From contig OY856187.1 in assembly GCA_963693315.1 (NCBI GenBank), forward strand, positions 71,342,033 through 71,406,032: a stretch of 64,000 nt of DNA. The letters run 5' to 3'. Numbering within the stretch: position 1 is the first letter of the stretch; each line of letters starts with the position of its first letter. This DNA is from Diogma glabrata (taxonomy: Eukaryota; Arthropoda; Insecta; Diptera; Cylindrotomidae). A program made the translations under genes and the position numbers. Below are positions 12,141-24,540 of this stretch, in pieces. The notes below the pieces were generated by a model, which made no database searches, was not told where the DNA came from, and saw nothing but the letters and a program-made list of their open reading frames with translations.

Positions 12141-12258
12141 TACATACACTCAGGCTGAAAGGAAGATTACGCCCTTGGTTCAATAAAAGCCCTCGCTTCG
12201 CGTCGGGCTTCAATATGAACCGCTGGCGTAATCTTCTACTTTCAGCCCTCGATATGTA
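12141..12258. repeat. Compact hairpin (foldback) element
   Basis: The arms face each other around a loop near 12190-12205. Left: GGCTGAAAG.AGATTACGCC, GGTTCA, AAGCCC. Right: GGGCTT, GAACC, GGCGTAATCTTC, CTTTCAGCC. The ends read TACAT and ATGTA. The element is under 120 bp, more GC-rich than its surroundings, and has a CGCTTCGCG loop. No gene is present. Confidence 0.75.
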
Positions 12259-12556
12259 AATAACTATTACTTAAAACATTTTGTTTTTCAGTTATACATA
12301 TGCGATCTATCGTATTGCATAAGATACAAATATTTTGTGAAATATTTTTTAAGGAAATCGTGAAATTCAAGTAATATTTTGTTTGTTATTTTTTTTCTAA
12401 ATTTCTTTAGCAACCAATTTATTTAATTTAAATTGTATATTACATTACTAACAAACCAAAAAATACTCAGGTCAAACAATTTTCTGAAAATAAAATACAA
12501 AAGCTTTACACCCGATTTTTAAATCGTAAAATTGCATTTTACGGTATTACACGTAC

Positions 12557-13091
12557 AAATAGTACATTATGATACAAGGACGTAAAGCTAAAGATTTTGG
12601 ACGTATGTGGAGTTTGCAAATCGAGGCGCTAGCCGAGATTTGCGCCCACATTAAGTTGCTTTAAAGTGTCACTTTTTAGCCATATAATTTGTTGTCATAG
12701 TTACGTCCAAAAAAATAAAAAACATTTTTGTTTGTTTAAATTCCATAAAAATAAAAATTTTTATCAAAGCTACCATTAAATTAAAATTTCATAATCCAAT
12801 TAAAATTATTGTCATTATTTGTTGTGATAGTTATACAATAATTTGAAAAAAATAACAAATATTTTGTCAAAGGTTACTTGTTCAACATATTTTTATTTCA
12901 AAACTTATGCAGATTTATAATTTTGATTTCGAATAAACAATTTTTTTTTAAATATTTTGCTTGCGACTAATAAAAAATAGTATATGACGCACGGACGTAA
13001 ACTTTTTTGGACGGCTGGCGCCTCGATTTGCAAACTCCACATACGTCCAAAATCTATAGCTTTACGTCCTTGCATCATAATGTACTATTTT
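12557..13091. mobile_element. Non-autonomous TIR element with ~79-bp terminal inverted repeats
   Basis: Left arm 12558-12636 and right arm 13011-13090 are near-perfect inverted copies. Both contain AGTACATTATGAT, GCAAGGACGTAAAGC (one mismatch), TTTTGGACGTATGTGGAG and TTTGCAAATCGAGGCGC. The 374-bp interior is AT-rich with no reading frame. The long TIRs and short length fit a MITE-like derivative. No target-site duplication is obvious outside the arms, and the superfamily is unresolved. Confidence 0.85.
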
Positions 13092-14749
13092 GAAACACAT
13101 GATATTCAAATTATAGTAAAAAAGTAATAATTAAAATATTAATAGATTACATACTAGCAATATAGTTGGCGAATGGATGCGTTGGAACAACTAAAAACAC
13201 TTTAAGTTTGAATGTTAGTTTGCCGATAGTCTCAGTTAAGGTATGCAAATTGATCCAGTACCAAAATAATATAAAGGAAAAGTGCAAGGAGATTTTTGAT
13301 ACAATTTAGCAGATTTATAAAAGAATTTACTGCTGAACATTTTATATGATAGGACATTCTGGAATTTTTGACACTAAACATGTTGAGTACGCTAAATATG
13401 ATATATTCATAGCTAAATATGGTTCATTCAAATATCCGAAGGTAATATGTCAACTAAAAAGGATGGAGATTGGGAGAATGAAAGGAATGAAAATATGCGG
13501 GGATACACTGAAAAAAAAATGATTTAATGACTACCATCTCGAAGTTGGCAGTTTATTATTCAAACAAAAAAACATTGTTTGCAAACAATTTCACCGTGAT
13601 TGAGACAACTACACGTTAACATTTTCCTGGTAACAGAATGAGATTTATTTAAATAAAATGTTATATCTAATACAATAGTAGTTGAATAAAGTTAATAATT
13701 ATTCCAATGAAAAAATTTTCTTTGGTCTTATATCATGAATTTTTCATTTTAAAATTGAAGTACATATTAGAAATTAATTGAACTATATTTGGAATTAAAT
13801 ATTCCTTGTGATTGTTTCAAATACATCGTTCTATAACTGCAAAGTTGTTCATTGTTGAAACAATTTCGTAGTTCTATTCGCCATATCTGCCCCACGGTTA
13901 GTTGAGTGAGACAACTGCATTTCGATTGGAAATAGAACATGTTTTTACAGTGTAAGCTTAATGTTGAAATTGGGTTTTTATCTTCAATATATTGAACTTA
14001 TTTTCATTTACTAAATCATTAATTTTTTTTAGTAAATTTTATTTGAAATTAAATTGAAAAGTGAAAAGACGAGATAACACCATTGCGTTTTATTTACCCT
14101 AAATCCCAAAATAGGATGTAGCTTAGTTTTTGTTAGTTATATTATTCGGTTTTGTTCACCTTGCTCTTGCATTATTCAGTTTGTACAGTAATCTCCTACT
14201 AAAGGCTAGTTCAACATTATTTCATATCTTTTTTCTATGGTTCTTATCATTATTATTTTTTTTATTCATCTTTTAAGCTATGAAAGCTTACTTTTAAAAA
14301 AAACATATTTTTTATTGTATAATTATCGTTAACGGTTATAATAAATATTTTTCCTTAAATACTGATGATTTTGTTTTTTTAATTTATTATTAATTTTTGA
14401 TCTTTATTTCTTTTATACAACAAAGATTCATTATCATTAAAGCTAATTACCGAAAAAGCGTTAATAAATCCTAAAAAATATAATTAGAATTATTACGTTT
14501 TGTATTATTATGCTTCTGTTAAAAATTGTTTATGTCGTGAAAAAAAAAATTTACATTGCAATTTGATGCCAAATTGTTTAGCAAATTTTTTTGTTTTTAT
14601 TTTTTAATGCATGTACATATAGACTTATGTACGGATTATAAAATTTAAAAAAAAAATTTGCAAGAAATTTTGGATTCAAATTGCAATCAAAGGTAAAACT
14701 TATTCAATTTTTTTAAGGAAAAACATATTGCACATATTGCGTTAAGTAA
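13092..14749. other. AT-rich intergenic stretch
   Basis: No gene or RNA gene is recognisable. Poly(A/T) runs are abundant. Nothing here calls for a separate feature. Confidence 0.55.
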
Positions 14750-14963
14750 ATAAATAAGTGACGATGAAGTTTCAACTTCGAAATAGTTTTCGCGACAATG
14801 GCGTAATTGAAAGCGTATCTGCCAAAGGATTCGAACATGGCACTGAAGTAAAGGTTCGAATTCACCCGAAACACGTAAAATGAAAAGTGGAGTTTTTATC
14901 TGAGAAACATCCAACCATACCTTTGAATTGAAAAAATTTCAATTACTTCCTTACTTACTTGAG
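14750..14963 (+). mobile_element. tRNA-related SINE, copy 1
   Basis: This ~210-bp unit matches 44406-44613 in the same orientation. An A-box-like TGGCGTAATT lies at about 14799 and a good B-box, GGTTCGAATTC, at 14852-14862. The spacing suits an internal RNA polymerase III promoter. The unit ends in a short TTAC-repeat tail (CTTCCTTACTTACTTGAG). Copy 1 has 14 extra bases (CATCCAACCATACC) that copy 2 lacks. Confidence 0.7.
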
Positions 14964-15289
14964 TATAATAGTTCTCAAAAATAACAAATAAAATATGGAG
15001 GGGCTGAAATCTCAAGCTCTGAGATATCAAGACTTCGGTCTGAGGTAAGGATTTTGATATAGTTTTCGGCAAAAAACTTTTGTAAGGACATAGTTTTTGG
15101 TTTTGGGCAGCGATGTATATCAAACATAACTCTTTGTTAAAGTACATGTATTTTTTTATCTCTGTTTAGAAATTTATTACAAAACTAACACGAAACATCA
15201 ATACGTTGACGGAAAATTATAACAGATCATAAATTAATTTAATTTAGTGAAACCATGATACACTAAGAAAATTACTCAAAAACTTCTCC

Positions 15290-15960
15290 ATTAAGCGTTT
15301 TGAGAAAATATTACAAAATCACAAACTGATATTTCTTTTAAAATTCCAAAAATATTGTAAAAATTAAATAAAATCAAACCTTTTTTCAAAATTCTAAAAA
15401 TATTCCAAAAATTATTACAAAATCAAAGCTTAAAACTTTTTTCAAAAATTCTAAAAATATTGCAAAATATATAACAAAATCAAAAATTGAAACTTTTTTC
15501 AAAATTCCAAAAATATTCCAAAAATAGAATAAAATCAAATCTTTAAACTTTTCCTAAATTCAAATAATATTCCAAAAATTCTTAAAAATTCAAACTTTTT
15601 TCAAAATACTAAAAATATTGCAAAAGTTATTACAAAATCAAAAAATGAAACTTTTTTCAAAATTCCCAAAATTATAATAAAATCAAAAATTTAAAATTTT
15701 TCAAAATCCTAAAAATATTCCAAAATTTTTAACAAAATCAAAAAATTGAAACTTTTTTCAAAATTCTAAAAATATATATAAAATTCAAAAATTCTATTCT
15801 TTCAAAATTCTAAAAATATGGCAAAAATTATAAAAAAATCAAAAATTAAAACTTTTTCCAAAATTCTAAAAATATTGCAAAAATTATTACAAAATTAAAA
15901 ATACAAACTTTTTTCAAAATTCCAAACTTATTTCAAAAACTATAACAAATTCAAAAATTT
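15290..15960 (+). repeat. Minisatellite of ~55-60 bp units inside R2
   Basis: About eleven degenerate units repeat the order aaactTTTTTCAAAATTctaaaaatattgcaaaa, then attaacaaaatcaaa. The second R2 copy at 52740-52910 has only about three units, so the array has expanded or contracted between copies. Confidence 0.75.
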
Positions 15961-16345
15961 CCATTCCATTTACGTCATAAAAACAACTAAATTTTTTTTC
16001 CAAAATAATGGCTAAAAAATAAATGATATCATTTTTTGACACACTTGACATTATTTTTTTGTCAAACTTCTAATGCCATAATTCTTAATAATAATAATAA
16101 AATTTCATGTCATAAAAATAATTATTTTTTTTTCCAAAAAATGGGTAAAATCGTATAGAAAAATCTTTCTTTTGACACACTTGACAACATTTCTTTGACA
16201 AACTTATAATACCATAATTCTCTATAATAATAAAATTTCATGTCATACAAATATTTAATTTTATTTTGTTCCAAAAAATTGGGTACAAAATAAATAAAAA
16301 TCTTTCTTTTGACACACTTGACAACATTTTTTTGACAAACTTATA
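15961..16345 (+). repeat. ~125-bp tandem repeat inside R2
   Basis: Three units share catttacGTCATAaaaa, TTTTTTTCCAAAAA.TGGgt, tcttttGACACACTTGACA and TTTTGACAAACTTATAATgcc. The same array occurs at 52920-53320. Confidence 0.75.
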
Positions 16346-16640
16346 ATGCAATAATCTAGTTTTTGATCTCACATACCAATCCCTACCATCAAGATTTCTC
16401 CAAATTTAATCTTCCTACTCGTAATCACATAAAATGAAAGTTTTTTAGGCCAAAAATATGAAAATTTGCTATTTTTGACACACATAATGATTTTTTCGAC
16501 ACACTTCCGTTACAGTTATCGAACACAGCGTCCTTTCAAACCTGTACCTTGAGATACCTATTTTTAGAAAAAAAAATTTGAAATCTCCAGCGGTTTTCTA
16601 GATTTTGTAGGTAATGCTAACGTTAAATTCTCTTTTTATA

Positions 16641-18189
<1,549 letters not shown>

Positions 18190-18198
18190 GAAATTCTT

Positions 18199-19219
18199 TT
18201 GTTTGCTGATGTGTCCGAAAAGTTGATTGTCGATATGATATGTAACCTGTTCTCCGACGTTACGACTTACAAAATTCTTACAACCGATCTTACTTCATCA
18301 GCTGTCAAAACTAACAACAAATACGTAGACTCCCTTCTTTCTTCCAACCATATTGATTTCCAAACCTCTTTCCGTCTCCGTTCCTGTGTTTAGCCTCTCC
18401 CCAAAATCTATGGTCTCCCAAAGATTTATAAGGAAGACATCCCCCTTCGTCCTATTGTCGTTAATTACTCATCTCCATCATTCAACCTATCCATATTTCT
18501 AAACTTAATCCTCCTACAAGTGTGCGATACCTCCTGTTTCAACGTCAAAAAATTTTCAGGAATTCAAACTTTTTCTTTCCAACAAAATCATTCCGCCCAA
18601 TCACTCCCTGGTCTCATTCGATGTCGTTTCCTTGTTCACCAATGTACATGTCCAGATGGCCCTAAATGCTATTTGCAGCCGTTGGGACACCATCAAAACC
18701 ATAACTCCCATCCCCCTCCTTCTTTACCTTCCGTTCCAACACATATGCACAAATCCGTGGCCTCGCCATGGCAACCCTCTTTCCCCACCCTTTCTGACCC
18801 CAGATGTTCTAAACAAATCCCTGGACCAACTACTATACTACCCTTTATTTTTTAAAAAATATGTCGATGACATCATATGTTGCATTCCTACCGCTCACAT
18901 CAACAACACTCTGACCTCCCTAAACTCAATCTCTCCATCAATTCAATCCACTCACGAAGTTGAAAACAATAACCAAATCAGTTTTCTGGACATTCTCATT
19001 TTTCACAACCAAGATAGCTCTATTTCCATTGATTGGTATCAAAAGCACATTTCTTCCAAGCGCCTGTTAAATTTTCTCTCTAGACACTCCTTCAACACTA
19101 AATTCAACATCGGTTATTCTGTTGCCAAGCTGGTCTTGTCCCTCTGTGACGACCAATTATTTTCCAAAAACATTGAAAAGATCTCCAACATCCTAAGAAA
19201 CAACAGCTTCCCCACTCAT
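18199..19219 (+). pseudogene. PLE reverse transcriptase, broken
   Basis: Successive frames carry KIYGLPKIYK and PLRPIV (finger region), SFDVVSLFTNV (motif A, catalytic Asp), GNPLSP (degenerate motif B), KKYVDDI (motif C, catalytic YVDD) and FLDILIF. These are in PLE order. A TAG separates the first part from the KIYGLPK region, and at least one frameshift lies before motif A. The copy is therefore inactive although both catalytic aspartate motifs survive. The last codon before the hAT is CAT at 19217, inside the target duplication. Confidence 0.82.
19212..19219 (+). repeat. Left 8-bp target-site duplication of hAT-1
   Basis: CCACTCAT immediately precedes the hAT terminus and recurs exactly at 21775-21782, directly after the right terminus. 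Confidence 0.95.
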
Positions 19220-21774
19220 CAGTGGCGGATTATGCCTTTAAGGGGCCTGAGGCGGAACAAAATTTTGGGGCCTTAGATTTTACCAAAAATTTTGCAAATG
19301 AGTTTGATTAAGACTATTTCTTAAATAATTTTTTATCCGCTTCAGAACGGAGAAAGATCGTTCCCCACTTGCGTTGCATATCGGCAATGTAAGAAATATT
19401 TTTAAAATAGTTTCCACATCGGGAAATGAAGATTGCAGGCCATCAATGATTACCTTGTACATCTTAAATAGACAAGTGATGTTCTCTTCTTTTATATATT
19501 TTAAAAAATGATGTACTTCGTCTTTAAGATATTGTACTTCTATATTCCTCGCATATGTATTTGACAATTCTAAAATACACTTGTCAACTTCATCACTGGA
19601 TATGTTTTGATCAAAAAATAATTTAAAATTATTTAAAACAGTTTCATATATGGACGTTCTGGTAGACATTTCAGTGGCAAGTCTATCACAGATCATATTG
19701 TGAGTACTTATAATAAACAATTCTCGTCCTACTAGCTGTGTATCATTTGCAGATGATTCATCATACCTAATTTTGCGTTTTCTTTTTCGTCCTTCTTTGT
19801 AGCTAATATTGTCTGTTAATAAGTTTGCTTGCTTTTCTATGCTCTCAAAATCATTCCGAACATCCCTTATAAATTGTGACAAAGAATTAAACAGTTTTAC
19901 TCCTTGTAATAAGTTCGTTTGAATATTTTGAAATGATTTTCTAGTACTATTGATTCTTTGCAATAATATATCCCATAGAACGATTAATAAGGCAATTCAT
20001 ATTCATCGAAAGAGCTAGCTAATTTTTTAACCTCAACTTTAGTAATCGGTTTTTCGTCTTCATTTTCGCTAATTTGGATAAGAACGCTTTTAATATTTTT
20101 GTAATTAAATCGCAAGACGGATACTGCATCAGCTCTTGCAGACCATCTTGTCACTTGTGTCACTTAATTTTTTAATATGTTTGGAATTAGGATCGGAAAA
20201 ATTATCAATAAGCAACTTCCATCTGTGAGTAGATGAAGAAAAGAATACATATATATTTTGGATAAAGTTAAAATAATACACCGCAGTAGAATAGGCATCT
20301 GCAGCATAATTTCCAATTAAATTAAGCGTATGACTTGTACAAGGAATAAAAATGGCGGTCTAACTTAGAGTTTTAATTCTGGCTTGTAAACCATTATATT
20401 TTCCGGCCATATATGTTTGACCGCGACAATTTTTAATATCCAAAGACAAATTGTTTAAAGTTTTCAAAATAAGTTGTGCTAGATATTCTGAATTGTGATT
20501 TTCAATTTGTAAAAATCCAAAAATCGTTCTCTCGCATCGCCCACTTTATCAATGTACCTTAATATAAAACTTAGTTGGTCAGTGTGGTTCACGTCTGGCG
20601 TAGAATCAACAATAATTGAATAATATAAAGAGTCCTGAATTTCTTGAATTAGGTATTCTTTTACTTCAGTTCCCATTAAATTTATAAATTCATCGCATGT
20701 GGTATGTGATAAATAACTTACATTACCTTTTCCTGGATGGCTGTACCTCTCCAAATGATTTTTAAGAAAATCATCAAATTGGGATAGGTACTCAATGCAT
20801 GTCATAAAATTTCCTTTTCTGTTCGAAGCAATATCTTCTCGATGACCACGAACTGCTAAACCCAAAGTAGCTAATAGCTTTACTGTAGCTATAACTCTTT
20901 TTAAAACTTCCCGCCAGCATTTTTGTTGTACTTCAATTTCACCAGCTATTTGAGTATCAATACGTCCAGTTACAAACAATCTTTTTTTCAAATTTTTCAA
21001 ACAAATTTTTTAGACAATCTCTTTTCCAATCAACGTTGATAAAACGAAATATACAACTAAAGCTAAAACACCTATACTATATCAATCATATCATATGGAA
21101 ACCCTTTTCAAACGTTAATCCAAATGATGAATTTAGCATGCATTGTATAAAAAATACATGGATTTTAAGCATACAATAATAGATTTCAATTCTACACGTT
21201 AAAAAGTTTTCATTTATTTAGTTATATATGAAATTAATCTAAAATATGTACAATTATATGCATAAAATTGAGGTTTTCAGTTTAATGCTTTCAATAAATT
21301 GTAGGTCTTAAAAGAAATCCAAAATCATTGATGAAAACATAAAACTCTAATATACTTCAAATATCCAAAAAATACTTATCTGGATTTTGTTTTTATCAAT
21401 AATTTTGCGATTGATATAATAACAGCCCATTGCAAATAAAGTTTTAGTATTAATATTCATTCGTAACAGTGGAACTTTTCAAAAGAAAATATTTTTTTAC
21501 TATACAAATTGGAAAACGAATTTGTACATTAAAAAATTATAAAATTATCAAATTAGAATTATTAAAATAAATACATACATGAAAAAAAGTAATACAAATT
21601 TACAACCTAACACTTTTACATGTGGGATAATATTAAAAAAATCTTTACGTTTAAAAACTTTGGTTGAATGAACGCAGTCATCTGATATTTGAATACCTAT
21701 AAAATATCAATACTATTTGTAGCGAGGGGGCCCGAGGCGGCCGCCTCTTCCGCCGCTATGGTAATCCGCCACTG
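19220..21774 (-). mobile_element. hAT-1, complete DNA transposon (2555 bp) nested in the PLE
   Basis: The ends are 13-bp perfect terminal inverted repeats, CAGTGGCGGATTA, flanked by the 8-bp direct duplication CCACTCAT. Both the length of the duplication and the CAG..GGCGG terminus are typical of hAT elements. The transposase lies on the minus strand. The PLE frame is open on both sides and in register once the hAT and one duplication copy are disregarded, so the insertion is younger than the PLE. Confidence 0.95.
19280..21060 (-). pseudogene. hAT-1 transposase (ZMYM1/DUF4371-like), interrupted
   Basis: The transposase cuts and pastes its own element. The N-terminal half, 21000-20479, is DUF4371-like: it has NHLERYSHPGKGNVSYLS, YYSIIVDSTPDVNH (an RNase-H-fold aspartate region) and QLSFILRY. 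The C-terminal half, 19963-19280, includes RKRKRKIRYDE and ends in the hAT dimerisation signature NASGERSFSVLKRIKNYLR. Between them, 20478-19964 holds recognisable middle sequence (ending in stops and frame changes), including CTSHTLNLIG near 20340. An N-terminal zinc finger (TTF/BED type) is not visible in 21060-21774, so it may be missing or in another frame. The copy appears inactive. Confidence 0.88.
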
Positions 21775-21782
21775 CCACTCAT

Positions 21783-22343
21783 ACTATCAAAAAAATTCTC
21801 GATAAGCACCACGCGACATCTCACTCTTCCGCTCCCAGGTCCTCCCCTTCACCCGATCCTGTCTACATATCGTTTCCACACATCGACGGTTTTAACTTCA
21901 TAATTAAATCCTTTTTTAAACATCAATTTCCCGAAGTTCGGCTAGCTATTTCCTATCCCACTTCCCTTAACCACCTCCTTTTCTCCCACAACAAAGATAT
22001 AACCCCTCCTTTGGGACGGTGCAACGTCATCTATCAATTGTACTGCTGCGACTACGATGCTGTCTACGTTGGTCAAACTAAACAACTTCTTAAAACACGG
22101 GTGCAAAAACACATGTCTGTTTTCAAACACCAACACGACTCCAACAACGCCATCATTGACCATTTTAGTTCTTATGGTCATCACTTCAACTTCCAACAGC
22201 CTAAGGTCCTATCCTTACAACCCAACTACTATCACCGTTTGTTCCTAGAATCCTGTTACATTGCCTTACTAAAACCCAAATCCATTAACTTGACTTCAGA
22301 CCTGTCCTACCTCAACACAAAATACCTGCCCATCATCTAAACC
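21783..22343 (+). CDS. PLE linker and GIY-YIG endonuclease domain, open
   Basis: This frame follows directly after the right target duplication and stays open to a stop at about 22341. It contains the linker phrases YISFPHIDGFN and FSHNKDITPP, then the GIY-YIG core: CNVIYQLYCCDYDAVYVGQT, LLKTRVQKH, the downstream IIDHF region and LESCYIALLKP. The endonuclease is thought to nick target DNA during PLE insertion. It has no start of its own and is the C-terminal part of the split PLE protein. No disabling change is seen in this part. Confidence 0.85.
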
Positions 22344-23467
22344 CTAACCACCAACTCTTAACACATGTATCCCATCATATCTGATTCATTCGCCGCCCTT
22401 GTTGTTTCATTTATATATATATTTCTCCTCTTTTTTAGGTCTCTTTTAAATAATTTAAAAAATTCATAGTTCGTATTTTTCAATGTTCGGAAAAATTTTT
22501 TCAATTATCTCCCCTCCTTTCTTCCATTTCTTTCTTCATTATATTATAATCACCGGACAATTAACATCATCTATGGTAAATAAATTTTTAACATTTTTTA
22601 TAATTAATTTCTGTGTATCTCGTGGTTTTATTTTTGTAGTTTAGTGTCATGTATGTGTGCTTTGGTAACATCTCAAACATGTTACACGGTTTTAGAATAC
22701 TGTAACCTTATGGTTTTTTTTACCTTTATTGTGTCATAATTTTTAACCTTTCGTATTTTCCAAACTAAAAATAATATCGTTTTTTTACTATTTGCATGAG
22801 AAATTTCAATTATTTACTCAAAAACCCAAGACAAAAGTTATTTTTCTCAGCTAAGGTTACTAATAATTATTCCCCACACCTAATAATAAGTATTTTAGCA
22901 CCTTAGTAAATAATGAAAATATAATTTTTGTTCGTTTGTTAACTGAGTTCATCTTTGAATTTTTTTAGTTTCTTCCTAAAATAATAATAATATATTAAAA
23001 AAAAATAAGCGTTTTGATTATATTTTAATAATAATAAATAATGAATGAATGCAAAAATTTCTTTGCAACTATAGTTTAGTTTATTTGAAATTTTAATTCG
23101 TGTTAAAGTTAAACAGAATTCTGTTGAAATTTAGTTTAGTTGTGAGTTGTAGACTAAAAAAATTCTAAATTTGGCTCAACAATATTGAACAGATTTTCAA
23201 TTCAATTCAATTCATGTCAAAAATAAATAAAAGCTATATTTTTTAATGCAAAGCATATGTGATTTTTATATAGTTTTAAGAAAATTCATTGAAAATAAAT
23301 TTCTAACTAAGCAGCCCTGAATAATAAATATCCAATACACAATCCAATGATACGATACACAATGTTTTACCAAATCAAAATTTTTATTTATTCACCATTT
23401 GCTTATTAATTGACATTTTATTTTGTGAATAATTAAGAGTTTTAGTGCATTTTTTATATCAAGTAGT

Positions 23468-23615
23468 AAAAAAAATAGTATATAAACCTCGGTGAAGAAA
23501 ATTTTCTCCATTTCGGTGCTTAATTCGCTCGAAACTTCGTTTCTCGCGAATTAATATCCACCTCAATGTAGAAAATTTACTTTATCACCTCGGTATATAA
23601 TGTACTATTTTTTCG
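23468..23615. repeat. ~148-bp imperfect palindrome in the PLE 3' region
   Basis: The outer arms read AATAGTATATAAACCTCGGTGA and, on the other strand from the right, AATAGTACATTATATACCGAGGTGA. An inner perfect pair, TTAATTCGC...GCGAATTAA, surrounds CTCGAAACTTCGTTTCTC. The whole could fold into one hairpin. It sits just before the CTTGACAAAGGAAG motif, so it is either part of the PLE 3' UTR or an inserted foldback element. Confidence 0.7.
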
Positions 23616-23633
23616 TTTTACAGTTTTTTCTGC

Positions 23634-23672
23634 CTTGACAAAGGAAGCACTAGCTTCCGAAACGTTGGCTTC
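23634..23672 (+). other. PLE-type 3' stem motif
   Basis: CCTTGACAAAGGAAGCACTAG is followed by CTTCCGAAACGTTGGC. GGAAG and CTTCC can pair, directly followed by GAAACGTTGG. A similar arrangement (CCTTGAGAATGGCAGCAC, then GTTGAAAtCG) sits in the second PLE remnant at about 57982-58015. I looked for a hammerhead core (CTGANGA with GAAA) and did not find one here. Confidence 0.5.
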
Positions 23673-23699
23673 TTCACCCCCCTTTCTTCGTTCATTGGT

Positions 23700-24430
23700 T
23701 TTTAAATAATTAGTATAAATGAAAAAAGTGAAAAATTTTATAATAATTATTATAATTATAATCATAACCATATAAATTAAATAATAATGAAAGAAATAAA
23801 ATAAAATAAAATATAAAATAATAACATAAAAATATAAAAATTACTTAGAGATCCTATCATCAAGAACATTATCATTTTCAAAATTAAATTAATTAGGACA
23901 ATGTTTTGTCTTGTTCCATGTGAATTTTTGTTTGTACATCAATGTATATAAGTTTCGATAATTAATGGTTTATATAATCTAGATATGATTAGTTTTAAAG
24001 TGATACGATTCCGAAAATAAGTAATAAAAATAAAAAAAAATAATTTTGTGTTGATTCTAAACCAATAGAACTGTGTGATAATGGGATCGGGAACTCGCGT
24101 TACTTTTTTTTATGTTTATAAATAAACATTTTGATGCCAAAACATTGTTTTGTGAACTGTTATTATTACTGAAGAGAAAGTAAAACTTGCCGAAGAATTT
24201 TTGAATTCAGTTTTATATTTCGATTGTCAAGCATTTAACTCAAATACGTAAATCTATTTATTGTTAATAAAATTCCCTCACGAGCCGAAGTTTGATGAGA
24301 ATTACGGCAGCAGGAGCCAGCGAGTATTTGATTGGTTTACTTGTTTGGTGTTTGTTTTTGAATCACGGCAACGAGACTCATCAAGGATATAAATATTTTT
24401 ACGTCAAACTGATAGATTGAAAATATACGA
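23700..24430. other. AT-rich spacer
   Basis: No gene is recognisable. The sequence lies between the PLE 3' end and the 5' part of structured element A. Confidence 0.45.
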
Positions 24431-24540
24431 TTGGCTGAAAGTTGTGGTTATTTAAGTTCCATCATCGTGATCCATCGATGATGTACGTTTCTCTGAAGTC
24501 CACCACCACATGGGGTGAGTTATATTTAGTTTTTATTTTT
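24431..24540 (+). other. Structured element A, 5' part (TATA-like start and donor-like site)
   Basis: A TATAAATA at about 24388 is followed at about 24427 by ACGATTGGCTGA and at 24511-24523 by ATGGGGTGAGTTA, which resembles a strong 5' splice site. GT-rich sequence follows. The same order occurs at 42920-43070 and 58550-58640. The non-LTR retrotransposon at 24850-29470 lies between this part and the 3' part at 29590. Confidence 0.5.

Larger units (their letters stand above)
14994..16640 (+). repeat. R2 repeat, copy 1, with internal minisatellites
   Basis: It opens with ATGGAGGGGCTGAAatCTC and a ~180-bp block that recurs at 52439-52620. Two kinds of internal tandem repeat follow, then the block TACAGTTATCGAACAC and GCGGTTTTCTAGATTT that recurs at 53411-54720 and inverted at 49750-49840. 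This copy stops near 16640 before the hairpin-like terminus seen in the other copies. No coding frame is present. Variable tandem repeats in a non-coding element resemble those of some Helitron/Helentron derivatives, but the family is unknown. Confidence 0.7.
18190..23700 (+). mobile_element. Penelope-like element (PLE), 5'-truncated and split by a hAT
   Basis: PLEs are retroelements whose single protein joins a reverse transcriptase to a GIY-YIG endonuclease. RT sequence runs from about 18199 to 19219. A hAT element with its target duplication fills 19220-21782. The linker and GIY-YIG domain follow at 21783-22343. The long 3' region to about 23700 ends with a palindrome and a CCGAAACGTTGG stem motif of the kind often seen in PLE untranslated regions. 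The N-terminal third of the protein is missing. The 3' limit is an estimate. Confidence 0.8.

Noticed and set aside
23631..23680. Hammerhead ribozyme in the PLE 3' region
   Set aside because: The CTGANGA half of the conserved core was not found near the GAAAC phrase.
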